Made by a program: the position numbers and the translations under genes
Part shown: piece by piece, positions 16,178 to 24,084 of the stretch
Layout: each line of letters starts with the position of its first letter
Numbering within the stretch: position 1 is the first letter of the stretch
Notes under the pieces: model-generated
What the model was told of the DNA's origin: nothing
Database searches by the model: none
What the model saw: the letters and a program-made list of their open reading frames with translations, nothing else
Assembly: GCA_963732905.1 (NCBI GenBank)
Contig: CAVTBM010000001.1
Span: 620,001 to 684,000, forward strand
Direction of reading: 5' to 3'
Source of the DNA: DASQZK01 sp963732905
GTDB taxonomy: Bacteria; Bacteroidota; Bacteroidia; Bacteroidales; GCA-2748055
DNA: 64,000 nucleotides

Positions 16178-18544
16178 ATGAAAAAACTTGCCGTTCTGAT
16201 GTTGCTGTTTATTAGTATGACCCTCTCAGCCCAGCAGATAACAGAACTAAATGCCGGTGGCATAAAATATCCCTTCCATGATATTTACAAACATTCGGGC
16301 TTCTGGATCACCAACCCGGATATCGATATTAAACAGTATTCTGTTGTACTGTTCAGAAAAAACTTTAAACTGGATTCCAAACCGGCCAACTGCATAGTCC
16401 ACATATCTGCCGATAATCTTTACCGTCTGTATATCAATGGAAAATTTGTTTGTATGGGCCCGGCACGTGACGATTACTTCCACTGGAACTATGAGACCAT
16501 CGATGTAGCCTCTCTTCTTCATGCGGGTGAAAATGTTATTGCCGTGCAGGTGAATAATTTTGGTCATGATAAGGCGAATGCTCAGTTCTCCTGGAAAACC
16601 GGCTTTATCCTATCTGCCCAGGATCCGGCAAATGAAATAGTGAACTCTGATGACAAAACATGGAAAACCACTGTAAACAAGGCCTACAGGGAACGTCCTG
16701 TGGAATGGATGAACGGTGTTGATATCGTACAAGGGTGGTATTGCATCAATCCCAACGATTCTATCATTGGGGCCGATTATCCCTGGGGCTGGGAAAAACC
16801 ACATTATGACGATTCTCAGTGGAAAACACCGGAATGGCTTGGTTCCCCGAATATCAGGTATACCGGGGAATCCGGTCCGCTGCTTATGCAACCCCGAAGT
16901 ATCCGGTTGCTGGATCAGCAGATCGAACGGTTTGCCTCCATAGCACGCACGGATAATAGGATGCTCAAAACCATGCCTTTCAATGGAACAGATTCCCTGG
17001 TCATCCCCGAGAATTCAAAGGTTACCATTCTCATTGACCATAAAAAGGAAACCATGGGATTTCCCCGGATGATCATCTCGGGAGGGAATGGAAGCACCGT
17101 CAAAGTGCAGTATGCCGAAGCCCTGTATGATAAGAACGAGCTGAAAGGGAATCGTAATGACCTTGCCGGTAAAAGGATGATCGGAGTCTATGATATTTTC
17201 CTACCGGGAGGTCAAAGTCATAGTGCCTACGAGGCATTGTGGTACAGGGCATTCCGGTTTATCCGGCTTGAGATTACTACAGGTAACCAGCCGCTTGTCA
17301 TAAATGACTTTTATAACCTCTGCACCCACTATCCCTTTGAAGAGAGGGCCTCCTTTACATGTGATGATCCGGACTACACGAAAATATGGGATGCCGGCTG
17401 GCGTACCGACCTGATCTGTTCGCAGGACCTTTATATGAGCGATGCCTATTATGAGACTATGCAGTATGTTGGTGACACGCGTGTCCATGGCATCGTAACG
17501 GCAGCCATCACGGGTGATTATTCCCTTTACAGGCAGGCCATCAGGCAGTTTGACCAGTCACGGATTCCCGACGGGCTTACTTTGGCATCCTATCCCAACG
17601 ACTGGTACTGGATCATTCCTTACTACTCCCTGATGTGGGTGGATATGGTGAAAGATTACACCATGCTCTCGGGAGACAGTATCCTTGCGGCAGAAATGTT
17701 GCCGGGCGTACGGGATGTCCTCGCATGGTTCAACCGGCATATCAGTGAAAACGGATTACTCGGTAACCTTGAATGGGCCAATCCGAACGGGGCAGCTGTA
17801 AACTCATCCTTATTTTCGCTGTATTATGCCTATTCATTGGGGAACACGGCACTGGTATGTGATTACCTGGGGTTGAAGGATGAAGCCGCGAAATACAGGG
17901 AACAATCCCGGAACATCGCCTCAAGCGTTTACAACCTTTCCTGGGACAAAACGAAGAATATGCTGGCAGAGACACCCGAAAAAACAAGGTTTACCATCTG
18001 GGACAATATCATGGGGATACTGACCGGTGTGGTTCCCGAAGATGAACAACCCGCTCTGCTGAAACGAATCCTAGCCCTTCCGGAAATGTCTCAGTTCGGA
18101 TATTTTACCAGTTTTTACCTGTTCGAGGCTATTAAAAAACTCGGCATGGGCAATGACCTCTTTGACCGGGAACTGGATCCCTGGAGAGAACAGGTCAACC
18201 AGGAGGGACTTACCACCTTCAAGGAAATAAACAGCGACAGGGCACGGTCCGATTGTCATCCGTGGTCGACGAGCCCGTTGTATTATATGCTGAATATCGC
18301 TGCCGGCATCGAAACAGTTCAGCCGGGGTTTACCGATATCAGGATCGCTCCGGCACCGGGAAACCTTAGATTTATCAACGCCTCCATGCCGGTTCCTTCA
18401 GGTATCATATCTATAGATTTACAATTTGATGGTAAAGGAGGGGTGAAGGGTACCGTTTCTGTCCCTGAAAATACCCACGGCGTTTTCGTTTGGAGAGAGA
18501 AGGAGTTGAAGCTTAAAAGCGGGGTCACGGATATTAAACTCTAA
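16178..18544 (+). CDS. GH78-like alpha-L-rhamnosidase, secreted
   Basis: 788 residues, signal peptide MKKLAVLMLLFISMTLSA-Q. The N-terminal beta-sandwich has the lectin-like pattern YRLYINGKFV and GPARDDYFHWNYETID (residues 85-110). The rhamnosidase concanavalin-like domain includes ALWYRAFRFIRLE (near 355). The alpha/alpha barrel (about 390-700) contains the acid-rich region SDAYYETMQYVGDTR, aligning with the D-x-x-x-R-x-E-x-x-G-x-x-G-D catalytic loop of GH78, then SDCHPWSTSPLYYML. A C-terminal beta domain closes it (GIISIDLQFDGKGGVKG). It removes terminal alpha-L-rhamnose in known relatives; this loop is divergent, so the activity is less certain than the fold. It is monocistronic after a strong terminator. 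Confidence 0.82.
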   Translation: MKKLAVLMLLFISMTLSAQQITELNAGGIKYPFHDIYKHSGFWITNPDIDIKQYSVVLFRKNFKLDSKPANCIVHISADNLYRLYINGKFVCMGPARDDYFHWNYETIDVASLLHAGENVIAVQVNNFGHDKANAQFSWKTGFILSAQDPANEIVNSDDKTWKTTVNKAYRERPVEWMNGVDIVQGWYCINPNDSIIGADYPWGWEKPHYDDSQWKTPEWLGSPNIRYTGESGPLLMQPRSIRLLDQQIERFASIARTDNRMLKTMPFNGTDSLVIPENSKVTILIDHKKETMGFPRMIISGGNGSTVKVQYAEALYDKNELKGNRNDLAGKRMIGVYDIFLPGGQSHSAYEALWYRAFRFIRLEITTGNQPLVINDFYNLCTHYPFEERASFTCDDPDYTKIWDAGWRTDLICSQDLYMSDAYYETMQYVGDTRVHGIVTAAITGDYSLYRQAIRQFDQSRIPDGLTLASYPNDWYWIIPYYSLMWVDMVKDYTMLSGDSILAAEMLPGVRDVLAWFNRHISENGLLGNLEWANPNGAAVNSSLFSLYYAYSLGNTALVCDYLGLKDEAAKYREQSRNIASSVYNLSWDKTKNMLAETPEKTRFTIWDNIMGILTGVVPEDEQPALLKRILALPEMSQFGYFTSFYLFEAIKKLGMGNDLFDRELDPWREQVNQEGLTTFKEINSDRARSDCHPWSTSPLYYMLNIAAGIETVQPGFTDIRIAPAPGNLRFINASMPVPSGIISIDLQFDGKGGVKGTVSVPENTHGVFVWREKELKLKSGVTDIKL

Positions 18545-18727
18545 AAGGGTAACGGTTGCCTGTCCTGTTCTTGATGGTGAAACTGTGAACAGATATGGAT
18601 TTTACGTTTTGTGTCGTAAAAAGAGCTTCCATTTGTTAACCCTTTTTCAATCATATTGTTATATATACAAGATGACAGATTCTGACTTATATTGTCACCC
18701 TCTGTATTAATGTACTCAATACAATTT

Positions 18728-18895
18728 GCCTTTTTCTGAACGATCAGGCAAAGCTGTTCCGGGGTCTTTCCGGTCGTAGTCTACCCTCTTCACCTTAGTT
18801 TTTCCCTTTGCACACCTTTTTTTGTCGGATGACTATGTTCATGGCCGGCTGAAACGGCCTTTTTCCCCGTCGAACAGGCAAATCTTGTTCCGGGG
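18728..18895. repeat. Imperfect 38-bp direct repeat in the leader of a lipoprotein gene
   Basis: Within the 411-bp gap 18545-18955, GCCTTTTTC ... CAGGCAAAGCTGTTCCGGGG (18728-18764) is repeated as GCCTTTTTC ... CAGGCAAATCTTGTTCCGGGG (18857-18895). Copy starts are about 130 bp apart. In the second copy GAACA and TGTTC form an inverted repeat around GGCAAATCT. The first copy lacks a perfect arm. No open frame explains this stretch. It could be paired protein-binding sites or a structured 5-prime leader of the gene starting at 18956. Confidence 0.5.
18843..18864 (+). terminator. Terminator-like hairpin inside the leader
   Basis: GGCCG (18843-18847) pairs with CGGCC (18855-18859) around a 7-nt loop and is followed by five T. 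It lies 92 bp upstream of the lipoprotein gene and between the two repeat copies, where no coding gene ends, so it may stop a short leader or sRNA. Confidence 0.45.
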
Positions 18896-18955
18896 GGTGA
18901 ACCATCGGCTGCTGAAAATACACAAACACTAATTCAGGTACCAACTTTCAATCTT

Positions 18956-19594
18956 ATGAAAATGAAACATCTCTTAAAAATGACGGCAGGAACCCTTGTT
19001 ATCTTTCTTGCCATTATGGCCTGCAAGAAAGATGACAAAAAAGCGCCTAAAAACTATTTTAAGATTGGTGACAAAACTTACACTGTCGCTAACGCATCCT
19101 TGCAAAACTGGGGTTTGGATACTGATACGACCGATTCCTGGGTATATGATGGGTATAACGTTAATATGTCCTTGTTTTCCAGCGGACTGACCCTTGAAAC
19201 GACAAGCAACGGACACCTGAATCTTCTTGGAAGAGGACAGATCCTGTTTTTTGAACTTTACTCTACCAGTGGCACCAAGCTTGACAACGGGGTTTATACC
19301 TTCGATACATCGGACGGTCCATACCAGGTCGGAACTTTTGATTATTCTGATTACTCCCTGTCCTGGGATGCTGCAAGTTCCAACAATGTCTGGACCTATG
19401 TTTCTTCCGGAAAAATTACGATAAACAGTAATGGACCCGACTATGAACTGACCATAGATTGTATAGATAAACACGGGGCTAAGGTGACAGGTCGCTATCC
19501 CAGGACTTTTCATTACTTCAATTACGAAACCATCTTAAAATCGACAGCCCCTAAGGCGGGGAAAATATTCAGAGGACCCGGAAGACATGATTAA
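18956..19594 (+). CDS. Lipoprotein of unknown function
   Basis: 212 residues. The signal ends IFLAIMAC-KKDD, a clear lipobox with Cys22 followed by a charged tail typical of surface lipoproteins in this phylum. The mature part is short and beta-rich, with no catalytic motif (GVYTFDTSDGP, GKITINSNGPDYELTIDC). Similar small lipoproteins with the line PxxYxxGTFD are common hypothetical proteins. A second in-frame ATG lies two codons downstream and either start works. The long structured leader upstream is the main point of interest. Confidence 0.8.
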   Translation: MKMKHLLKMTAGTLVIFLAIMACKKDDKKAPKNYFKIGDKTYTVANASLQNWGLDTDTTDSWVYDGYNVNMSLFSSGLTLETTSNGHLNLLGRGQILFFELYSTSGTKLDNGVYTFDTSDGPYQVGTFDYSDYSLSWDAASSNNVWTYVSSGKITINSNGPDYELTIDCIDKHGAKVTGRYPRTFHYFNYETILKSTAPKAGKIFRGPGRHD

Positions 19595-19665
19595 ACCGAA
19601 ATAAGAACATGGTTTAACCATGCCTGAACAGTTCCGTAGACCTCAGCGTCCGGGTTTGCTTCCGG

Positions 19666-21129
19666 TTAATAAATAATGACCTTCTTTACTGAACTCGTGT
19701 TTCCGTCAGATAACCTGACAAGATAGATGCCTGCAGGCAGTGAACCGGTATCAATGGTCAACGGGCTCGTTTTCATCCTGGTGGTGTAAACCGTTCTTCC
19801 GCTCAGGTCAGCGACGGATACATTATATTCGGAAGGGTCGTCCGGTTTTGTTATGGTAACGTAATTTTCTGCAGGATTAGGATATATTGAAAAAGAAGGC
19901 CCGGACTTAACCGGGACCGTGCCGGTATTCATGAATCCATTGGTGCTGAGGAGTTCCACATAACCACAAATTAAGCTGTTTAAATAGACTTTATAGTATG
20001 TACATACCAATTTAGTATCAGAAAGGGCAGTTATTTTTGGAAGATCCGTAGAAATGGGATTATCATTAACGATAACATCGGTAGTGGGCCTTACTGAATC
20101 TCCTTCAGCGACACTTTTTGATAGTACATATTTTATATCATAAATACTATCGAAATTCTTACTATAACTTATCATCAGGTTTGTATCCAGGGAAAACACA
20201 GAAAAATTGTTGATATCGTACTCAAGATAAGAATCGTTCGAAAATGTCATTTGATTGTCTTGATCCACTGTGCCTGATTTCATTGCACCTATTGTCCCGA
20301 ACCTGTCGTCTGTTAATTTAGTGTAGGAAAGTATAAAATTGTTTTCATCCAAAACAATGGTTTGCAAATTTTTGGGATGTTCGGAGGAATATTCTGCTGG
20401 TTCACTATAAGTAATATTATTCTGACTATCAACTTCACCAATCTGGCAAACACCATGACTATTTTTGTCCAGGAAATTTAACATGAATTTATCCGAAGAA
20501 AGCGTATCGATATTCATATATTGGGTAAATCCCTCCGGTTGGTGAGTTACACAGAAGGTGTCCATGGCGATATTAAGATCATTATCCACGGTACCAAGAG
20601 CGCAATTATCATAGGAGCTGTTACCATCGTGATAAAAGATAATAATTCGATCATCAGACATCACCGTTTGGGCGTATTCTTCAAATTCCATTGAAGAACC
20701 CCAATAACCCATGTGTCTTGCCTTGAGAATTAACGTATTACCTTTGCTTATGGCATTGCCCGTGGTGTAATGAAAAGCCTGACAAATAAGATCGTAATCG
20801 TCGAGATAAGAAAGCAGAAACCGGGAACCGGAGAGAGGAGATATTTGAATATCACTGATTGTTCCTGATCGTGTAAAACTGATCGCAGGGGAAAATTTGA
20901 TAATGGTGTCGTTGCTTATGTCACCAAAGATAAAATAGCCGCCCTGAGTAGGGGATGTCCCCCCATAGGCGATTATAAATTTGTCAGGAGATAGTGTTTC
21001 AATAGTCAAAGGCTGCACTCTATCTACGGAATATGAAAATATTTGTGGACTGGTGGAATTAATACTGTCCTGCCCGTATCCTGGAAGTAAGGAGAAAACA
21101 AAAAGTGTTAGGATTAAAAGACGTCTCAT
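19666..21129 (-). CDS. T9SS-exported protein with beta-propeller-like repeats, function unknown
   Basis: 487 residues with signal MRRLLILTLFVFSLLPGYG-Q. The body repeats a pattern LSxDKFxxxY / LSSDKFMLNFLD / LDENNFILSY / LSDTKLVCTYY about every 45-55 residues, resembling a beta-propeller of the kind that tallies S/D-x-F-x-x-x-Y blades. A type IX sorting domain occupies the last 75 residues (FSIYPNPAENYVTI ... LPAGIYLVRLSDG). It is cell-surface attached or released. No enzymatic signature is visible. It is codirectional and 26 bp after the GH43 gene upstream on this strand, so the two probably share a transcript. Confidence 0.85.
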   Translation of the reverse strand: MRRLLILTLFVFSLLPGYGQDSINSTSPQIFSYSVDRVQPLTIETLSPDKFIIAYGGTSPTQGGYFIFGDISNDTIIKFSPAISFTRSGTISDIQISPLSGSRFLLSYLDDYDLICQAFHYTTGNAISKGNTLILKARHMGYWGSSMEFEEYAQTVMSDDRIIIFYHDGNSSYDNCALGTVDNDLNIAMDTFCVTHQPEGFTQYMNIDTLSSDKFMLNFLDKNSHGVCQIGEVDSQNNITYSEPAEYSSEHPKNLQTIVLDENNFILSYTKLTDDRFGTIGAMKSGTVDQDNQMTFSNDSYLEYDINNFSVFSLDTNLMISYSKNFDSIYDIKYVLSKSVAEGDSVRPTTDVIVNDNPISTDLPKITALSDTKLVCTYYKVYLNSLICGYVELLSTNGFMNTGTVPVKSGPSFSIYPNPAENYVTITKPDDPSEYNVSVADLSGRTVYTTRMKTSPLTIDTGSLPAGIYLVRLSDGNTSSVKKVIIY

Positions 21130-21155
21130 TGATTGTATTTTTAAAGTTTAGTTTA

Positions 21156-22892
21156 TTAATTGTTAACAGCTGCAGCTTTGATTATACTACGCTCACTAAT
21201 TCCGCCGGGGTTGAATGACTGCACGGTGAAATAATAATCCTGGCCGGCGTTCAGGTTATTGATCGTAACGGTGGTATCACCGTATACCATGTAGTTTTCG
21301 TAAAGTTTATGTTCTTCCGGACCGTAGCTGACATTATACCCTTCAGCTCCTTTTGCGGGATTCCAGGAGAGCCGGACGCTTCTCGGGTCAGCGGGATTTC
21401 TGCGGGCAACAAATGATTCAACTTCACCCGGTAGGGCTTCACTTCCATTACCAAAGGCCCTGAACCCCGACAGGGCGAAGTTTCCTCCCGGCAGACTTAT
21501 ATTCCTGATCCGTATATACCTGCATGAAATTTTTGATTTCAGGCATGAGTAAGCTTGTGAGTTATCTGTCTGATTCTCCGAATTATCAACGATCACCTCC
21601 CAGTTGAGGCTATCCCTTGAAGCATCCACCAGGTAACGGTAGGCCTGCCCAGGTTGTCTGCCGAAGAGACTGGTGTTGTAATCAGCAAAGTTGATCTGGA
21701 CTGCGTAAACATCATATGCCTTTCCAAGATCCATGACCGCCCATTCCGTGTCATTTCCACTTTGCGAAGCCCAGAAGGTACGGATATTTTCGTCGGTCAT
21801 GCTTTCTGGAGGATGACTGCTCACCGAAGAGGACACAGTAACGTTTTTTTGATAGGAGAGGAGCATCCATCCGGGAAACAAATCCCGGTAGTCTTCCACC
21901 TGTTTATTGGGAATAATCAGGGGATAATCACCAAACCGGGTAACAGAATACAGAATACCGTCATTGTCAAAGAAGGCAGGGTAGAGCCCCAGCCTTCGTT
22001 CGAAAATATGCCTGACTGAAATGGTGGATGTCGCAATATGCCAGTAATTTCCATACCGGTCCATGAAGGTGCTGCCATGCCCGGCACCTGCGGCAAATCC
22101 CTCCGGTTTATATGAGAATGGGTTGTACGCTGCAGGTTTGAAAGGCCCCAAAGGATTGGAGGAGGTATAAACAGCGTCAGCATAACTCTTGAATTCAGTA
22201 CCCGGACCGGCATACTGAAGGTAGTAGGTTCCGTCATGTTTATTCATCCAGGCTCCTTCTATCCACGGTGAATTTTTGTAGTTTGTATTGTAGTCGCCCG
22301 GCACTTCCCAGCCATGATCGGACGGGTTGCCATATATCAAAGGAATGGACTCTCCAACAAGTTTGAAGTGGTCTTTATAATCCAGTTCGATCCCGTAAAT
22401 TGGATTTACATTGGAGCATCCCCAGTAAAGATAAAGGCGCTGGTCGTCATCCAGGAACAATGCAGGATCCCATACGGTAACGGCAAGACTGTCGCAGGCA
22501 ATATCCCAGTGGCCTGATTTTGGATCTGTGGATTTATAAATGGTGCTCTTCTTTGTGGAGGATGCCAGGAAATACAGGGTATCCCCGATGGAAACCACGG
22601 TTGGAGCATATTCTTCTGTCGGGATTTCATTGGTCCCTATAAAGGTCCATGATGCAAGATCATCTGAACACCAATATCCCCCTGACTTAGATGCAAAAAG
22701 GTAGTACACGTCCCGGAACAAAATAGCCGTCGGATCAGCCGCCTCTCTACGGGAGGGTTTATCGGGCTGGTAACGGTAACTGATGTCCACAGGGTTACAG
22801 ATCGTTTTTAAATCAGAGTTATTTTCAGGTCGTATGAGGTTGCATCCGGAAAATAGGGTAGCACATAATAAAGGCAGAAGGACATTCTTCAT
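21156..22892 (-). CDS. Glycoside hydrolase family 43 lipoprotein with F5/8C and FN3 modules
   Basis: 578 residues from ATG 22892, chosen because MKNVLLPLLCATLFSGC gives a lipobox (Cys17). The five-bladed propeller carries the three GH43 acids: Asp53 in AADPTAILF (base), Asp142 in VWDPALF (pKa modulator) and Glu212 in PWIEGAW (acid). After about residue 350 comes an F5/8 type C (CBM32-like) module (TDENIRTFWASQSGNDTEW, SCRYIRIRNI). A C-terminal fibronectin III module follows (VRLSWNPAKGAEGYNVSYG). GH43 enzymes are mainly arabinofuranosidases, xylosidases or galactosidases; the subfamily cannot be set by eye. Acting at the cell surface on arabinose- or xylose-decorated glycans is likely. Confidence 0.9.
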   Translation of the reverse strand: MKNVLLPLLCATLFSGCNLIRPENNSDLKTICNPVDISYRYQPDKPSRREAADPTAILFRDVYYLFASKSGGYWCSDDLASWTFIGTNEIPTEEYAPTVVSIGDTLYFLASSTKKSTIYKSTDPKSGHWDIACDSLAVTVWDPALFLDDDQRLYLYWGCSNVNPIYGIELDYKDHFKLVGESIPLIYGNPSDHGWEVPGDYNTNYKNSPWIEGAWMNKHDGTYYLQYAGPGTEFKSYADAVYTSSNPLGPFKPAAYNPFSYKPEGFAAGAGHGSTFMDRYGNYWHIATSTISVRHIFERRLGLYPAFFDNDGILYSVTRFGDYPLIIPNKQVEDYRDLFPGWMLLSYQKNVTVSSSVSSHPPESMTDENIRTFWASQSGNDTEWAVMDLGKAYDVYAVQINFADYNTSLFGRQPGQAYRYLVDASRDSLNWEVIVDNSENQTDNSQAYSCLKSKISCRYIRIRNISLPGGNFALSGFRAFGNGSEALPGEVESFVARRNPADPRSVRLSWNPAKGAEGYNVSYGPEEHKLYENYMVYGDTTVTINNLNAGQDYYFTVQSFNPGGISERSIIKAAAVNN

Positions 22893-23186
22893 TTTATTTG
22901 TTTTATTATTATGGACGGGAGACATTATCAGCGGCTTGTATGAAAAGGGAAAGCCAATATTAAAGATAGGAATAATTTGAAGAAGTCATAACTGTCCGGG
23001 AAATTTCTTTTATTGTGACAAATACCATTTGAAGAAACGAAGGTCAGAATAAGCCGGATTCCGGATTCACCGGTCCGCAATTTCCGGGCTTTCATGATCA
23101 TGTTGAAACCTGAGAACCCTGTTTTTTGTTTATTTATCACAGGTATTAGCGAAGGTTTTTTCCGTTATTTTTATTAAACCATACCA

Positions 23187-23969
23187 ATGAAGAAAGCAGA
23201 CTGGGATCCCGGATTATATCTTAAGTTCGGACGGGAACGTATTCAACCATCCATTGATCTGGTCTCACGTATCGATTATGACCGGCCGTCAAAGATCATT
23301 GATATAGGCTGCGGGCCGGGCAACAGCACCCGGGTTCTCTTTTCCAGGTGGCCTGGGGCAAAGATCACCGGGGCTGATAATTCACCGGCGATGATCGAAA
23401 AGGCCAGGATGGATTATCCTGACCAGACATGGATTTTGTTCGATGCCGGTAATGATGAAATGGATGAACGGTTCGACATTGTATTTTCCAATGCTGCCAT
23501 ACAGTGGATTCCCGACCATGAAAACCTGCTGGGCCGTTTTAGCTCTTTCCTGGAGACAGATGGTGTACTGGCCATACAGGTTCCCCTGTTCTGGGACATG
23601 CCCCTTGGCAAATCCCTTCTGAAGATTGCAGATAACCCACGATGGAGAACTGCTACCGCAAAAGTAAAGGACTCATTTACGATTCATGATCCTCATACGT
23701 ATTTTGACTTGCTGAGCCGTCATTTCAGGACTACTGATATGTGGATGACCGATTACATACATGTTATGGATTCTCATCGGTCTATCCTTGAAATGATCAG
23801 GAGTACCGGTCTGAAGCCATACAATGAGCGGCTTTCAGATACATCCCTGAGAGAGGACTTTGAGGCTGAAGTTTTGAAAAGTATCACAGAAGAATATCCG
23901 CCTCAGTTGAACGGGAAGGTACTTTTCCCCTTCAGGAGGCTCTTTTTCGTCTGCAGGTCTCCGGTCTGA
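23187..23969 (+). CDS. tam: Trans-aconitate 2-methyltransferase-like SAM methyltransferase
   Basis: 260 residues, no signal. SAM-binding motif IIDIGCGPGNSTRVL at about residues 37-51, second acidic residue GADNS near 64, FDIVFSNAAIQWIPDHE near 95-111 and a conserved Tam-like beginning (DPGLYLKFGRERIQPSIDL). Tam esterifies trans-aconitate, a spontaneous isomer of the TCA intermediate cis-aconitate, to relieve aconitase inhibition. The N-terminus and the I-Q-W motif favour Tam over generic class I methyltransferases. Monocistronic. Confidence 0.82.
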   Translation: MKKADWDPGLYLKFGRERIQPSIDLVSRIDYDRPSKIIDIGCGPGNSTRVLFSRWPGAKITGADNSPAMIEKARMDYPDQTWILFDAGNDEMDERFDIVFSNAAIQWIPDHENLLGRFSSFLETDGVLAIQVPLFWDMPLGKSLLKIADNPRWRTATAKVKDSFTIHDPHTYFDLLSRHFRTTDMWMTDYIHVMDSHRSILEMIRSTGLKPYNERLSDTSLREDFEAEVLKSITEEYPPQLNGKVLFPFRRLFFVCRSPV

Positions 23970-24038
23970 ATACTGCACGGCAAAACGCCGAGCATTACAC
24001 TATCTGTCTTTTAGCGGAAACGGATCATTGTAGTGTCG

Positions 24039-24067
24039 GGGGTATATTCTATCACAACCCCTTTTTT
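24039..24067 (+). terminator. Weak terminator after the methyltransferase gene
   Basis: GGGGT (24039-24043) pairs with ACCCC (24057-24061) around a 13-nt loop and is followed by six T (24062-24067). The stem is only 5 bp. Confidence 0.35.
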
Positions 24068-24084
24068 CCAGTTGATAAATCGCG

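Noticed and set aside
18600..18621. TTTTACG ... CGTAAAA hairpin after the GH78-like gene at 16178
   Set aside because: AT-rich stem without a T-run on the plus strand; not convincing as a terminator.
19608..19622. CATGGTT-T-AACCATG palindrome between convergent genes
   Set aside because: Only 15 bp with a one-base centre and no T-run; a chance palindrome is plausible and no regulator points to it.
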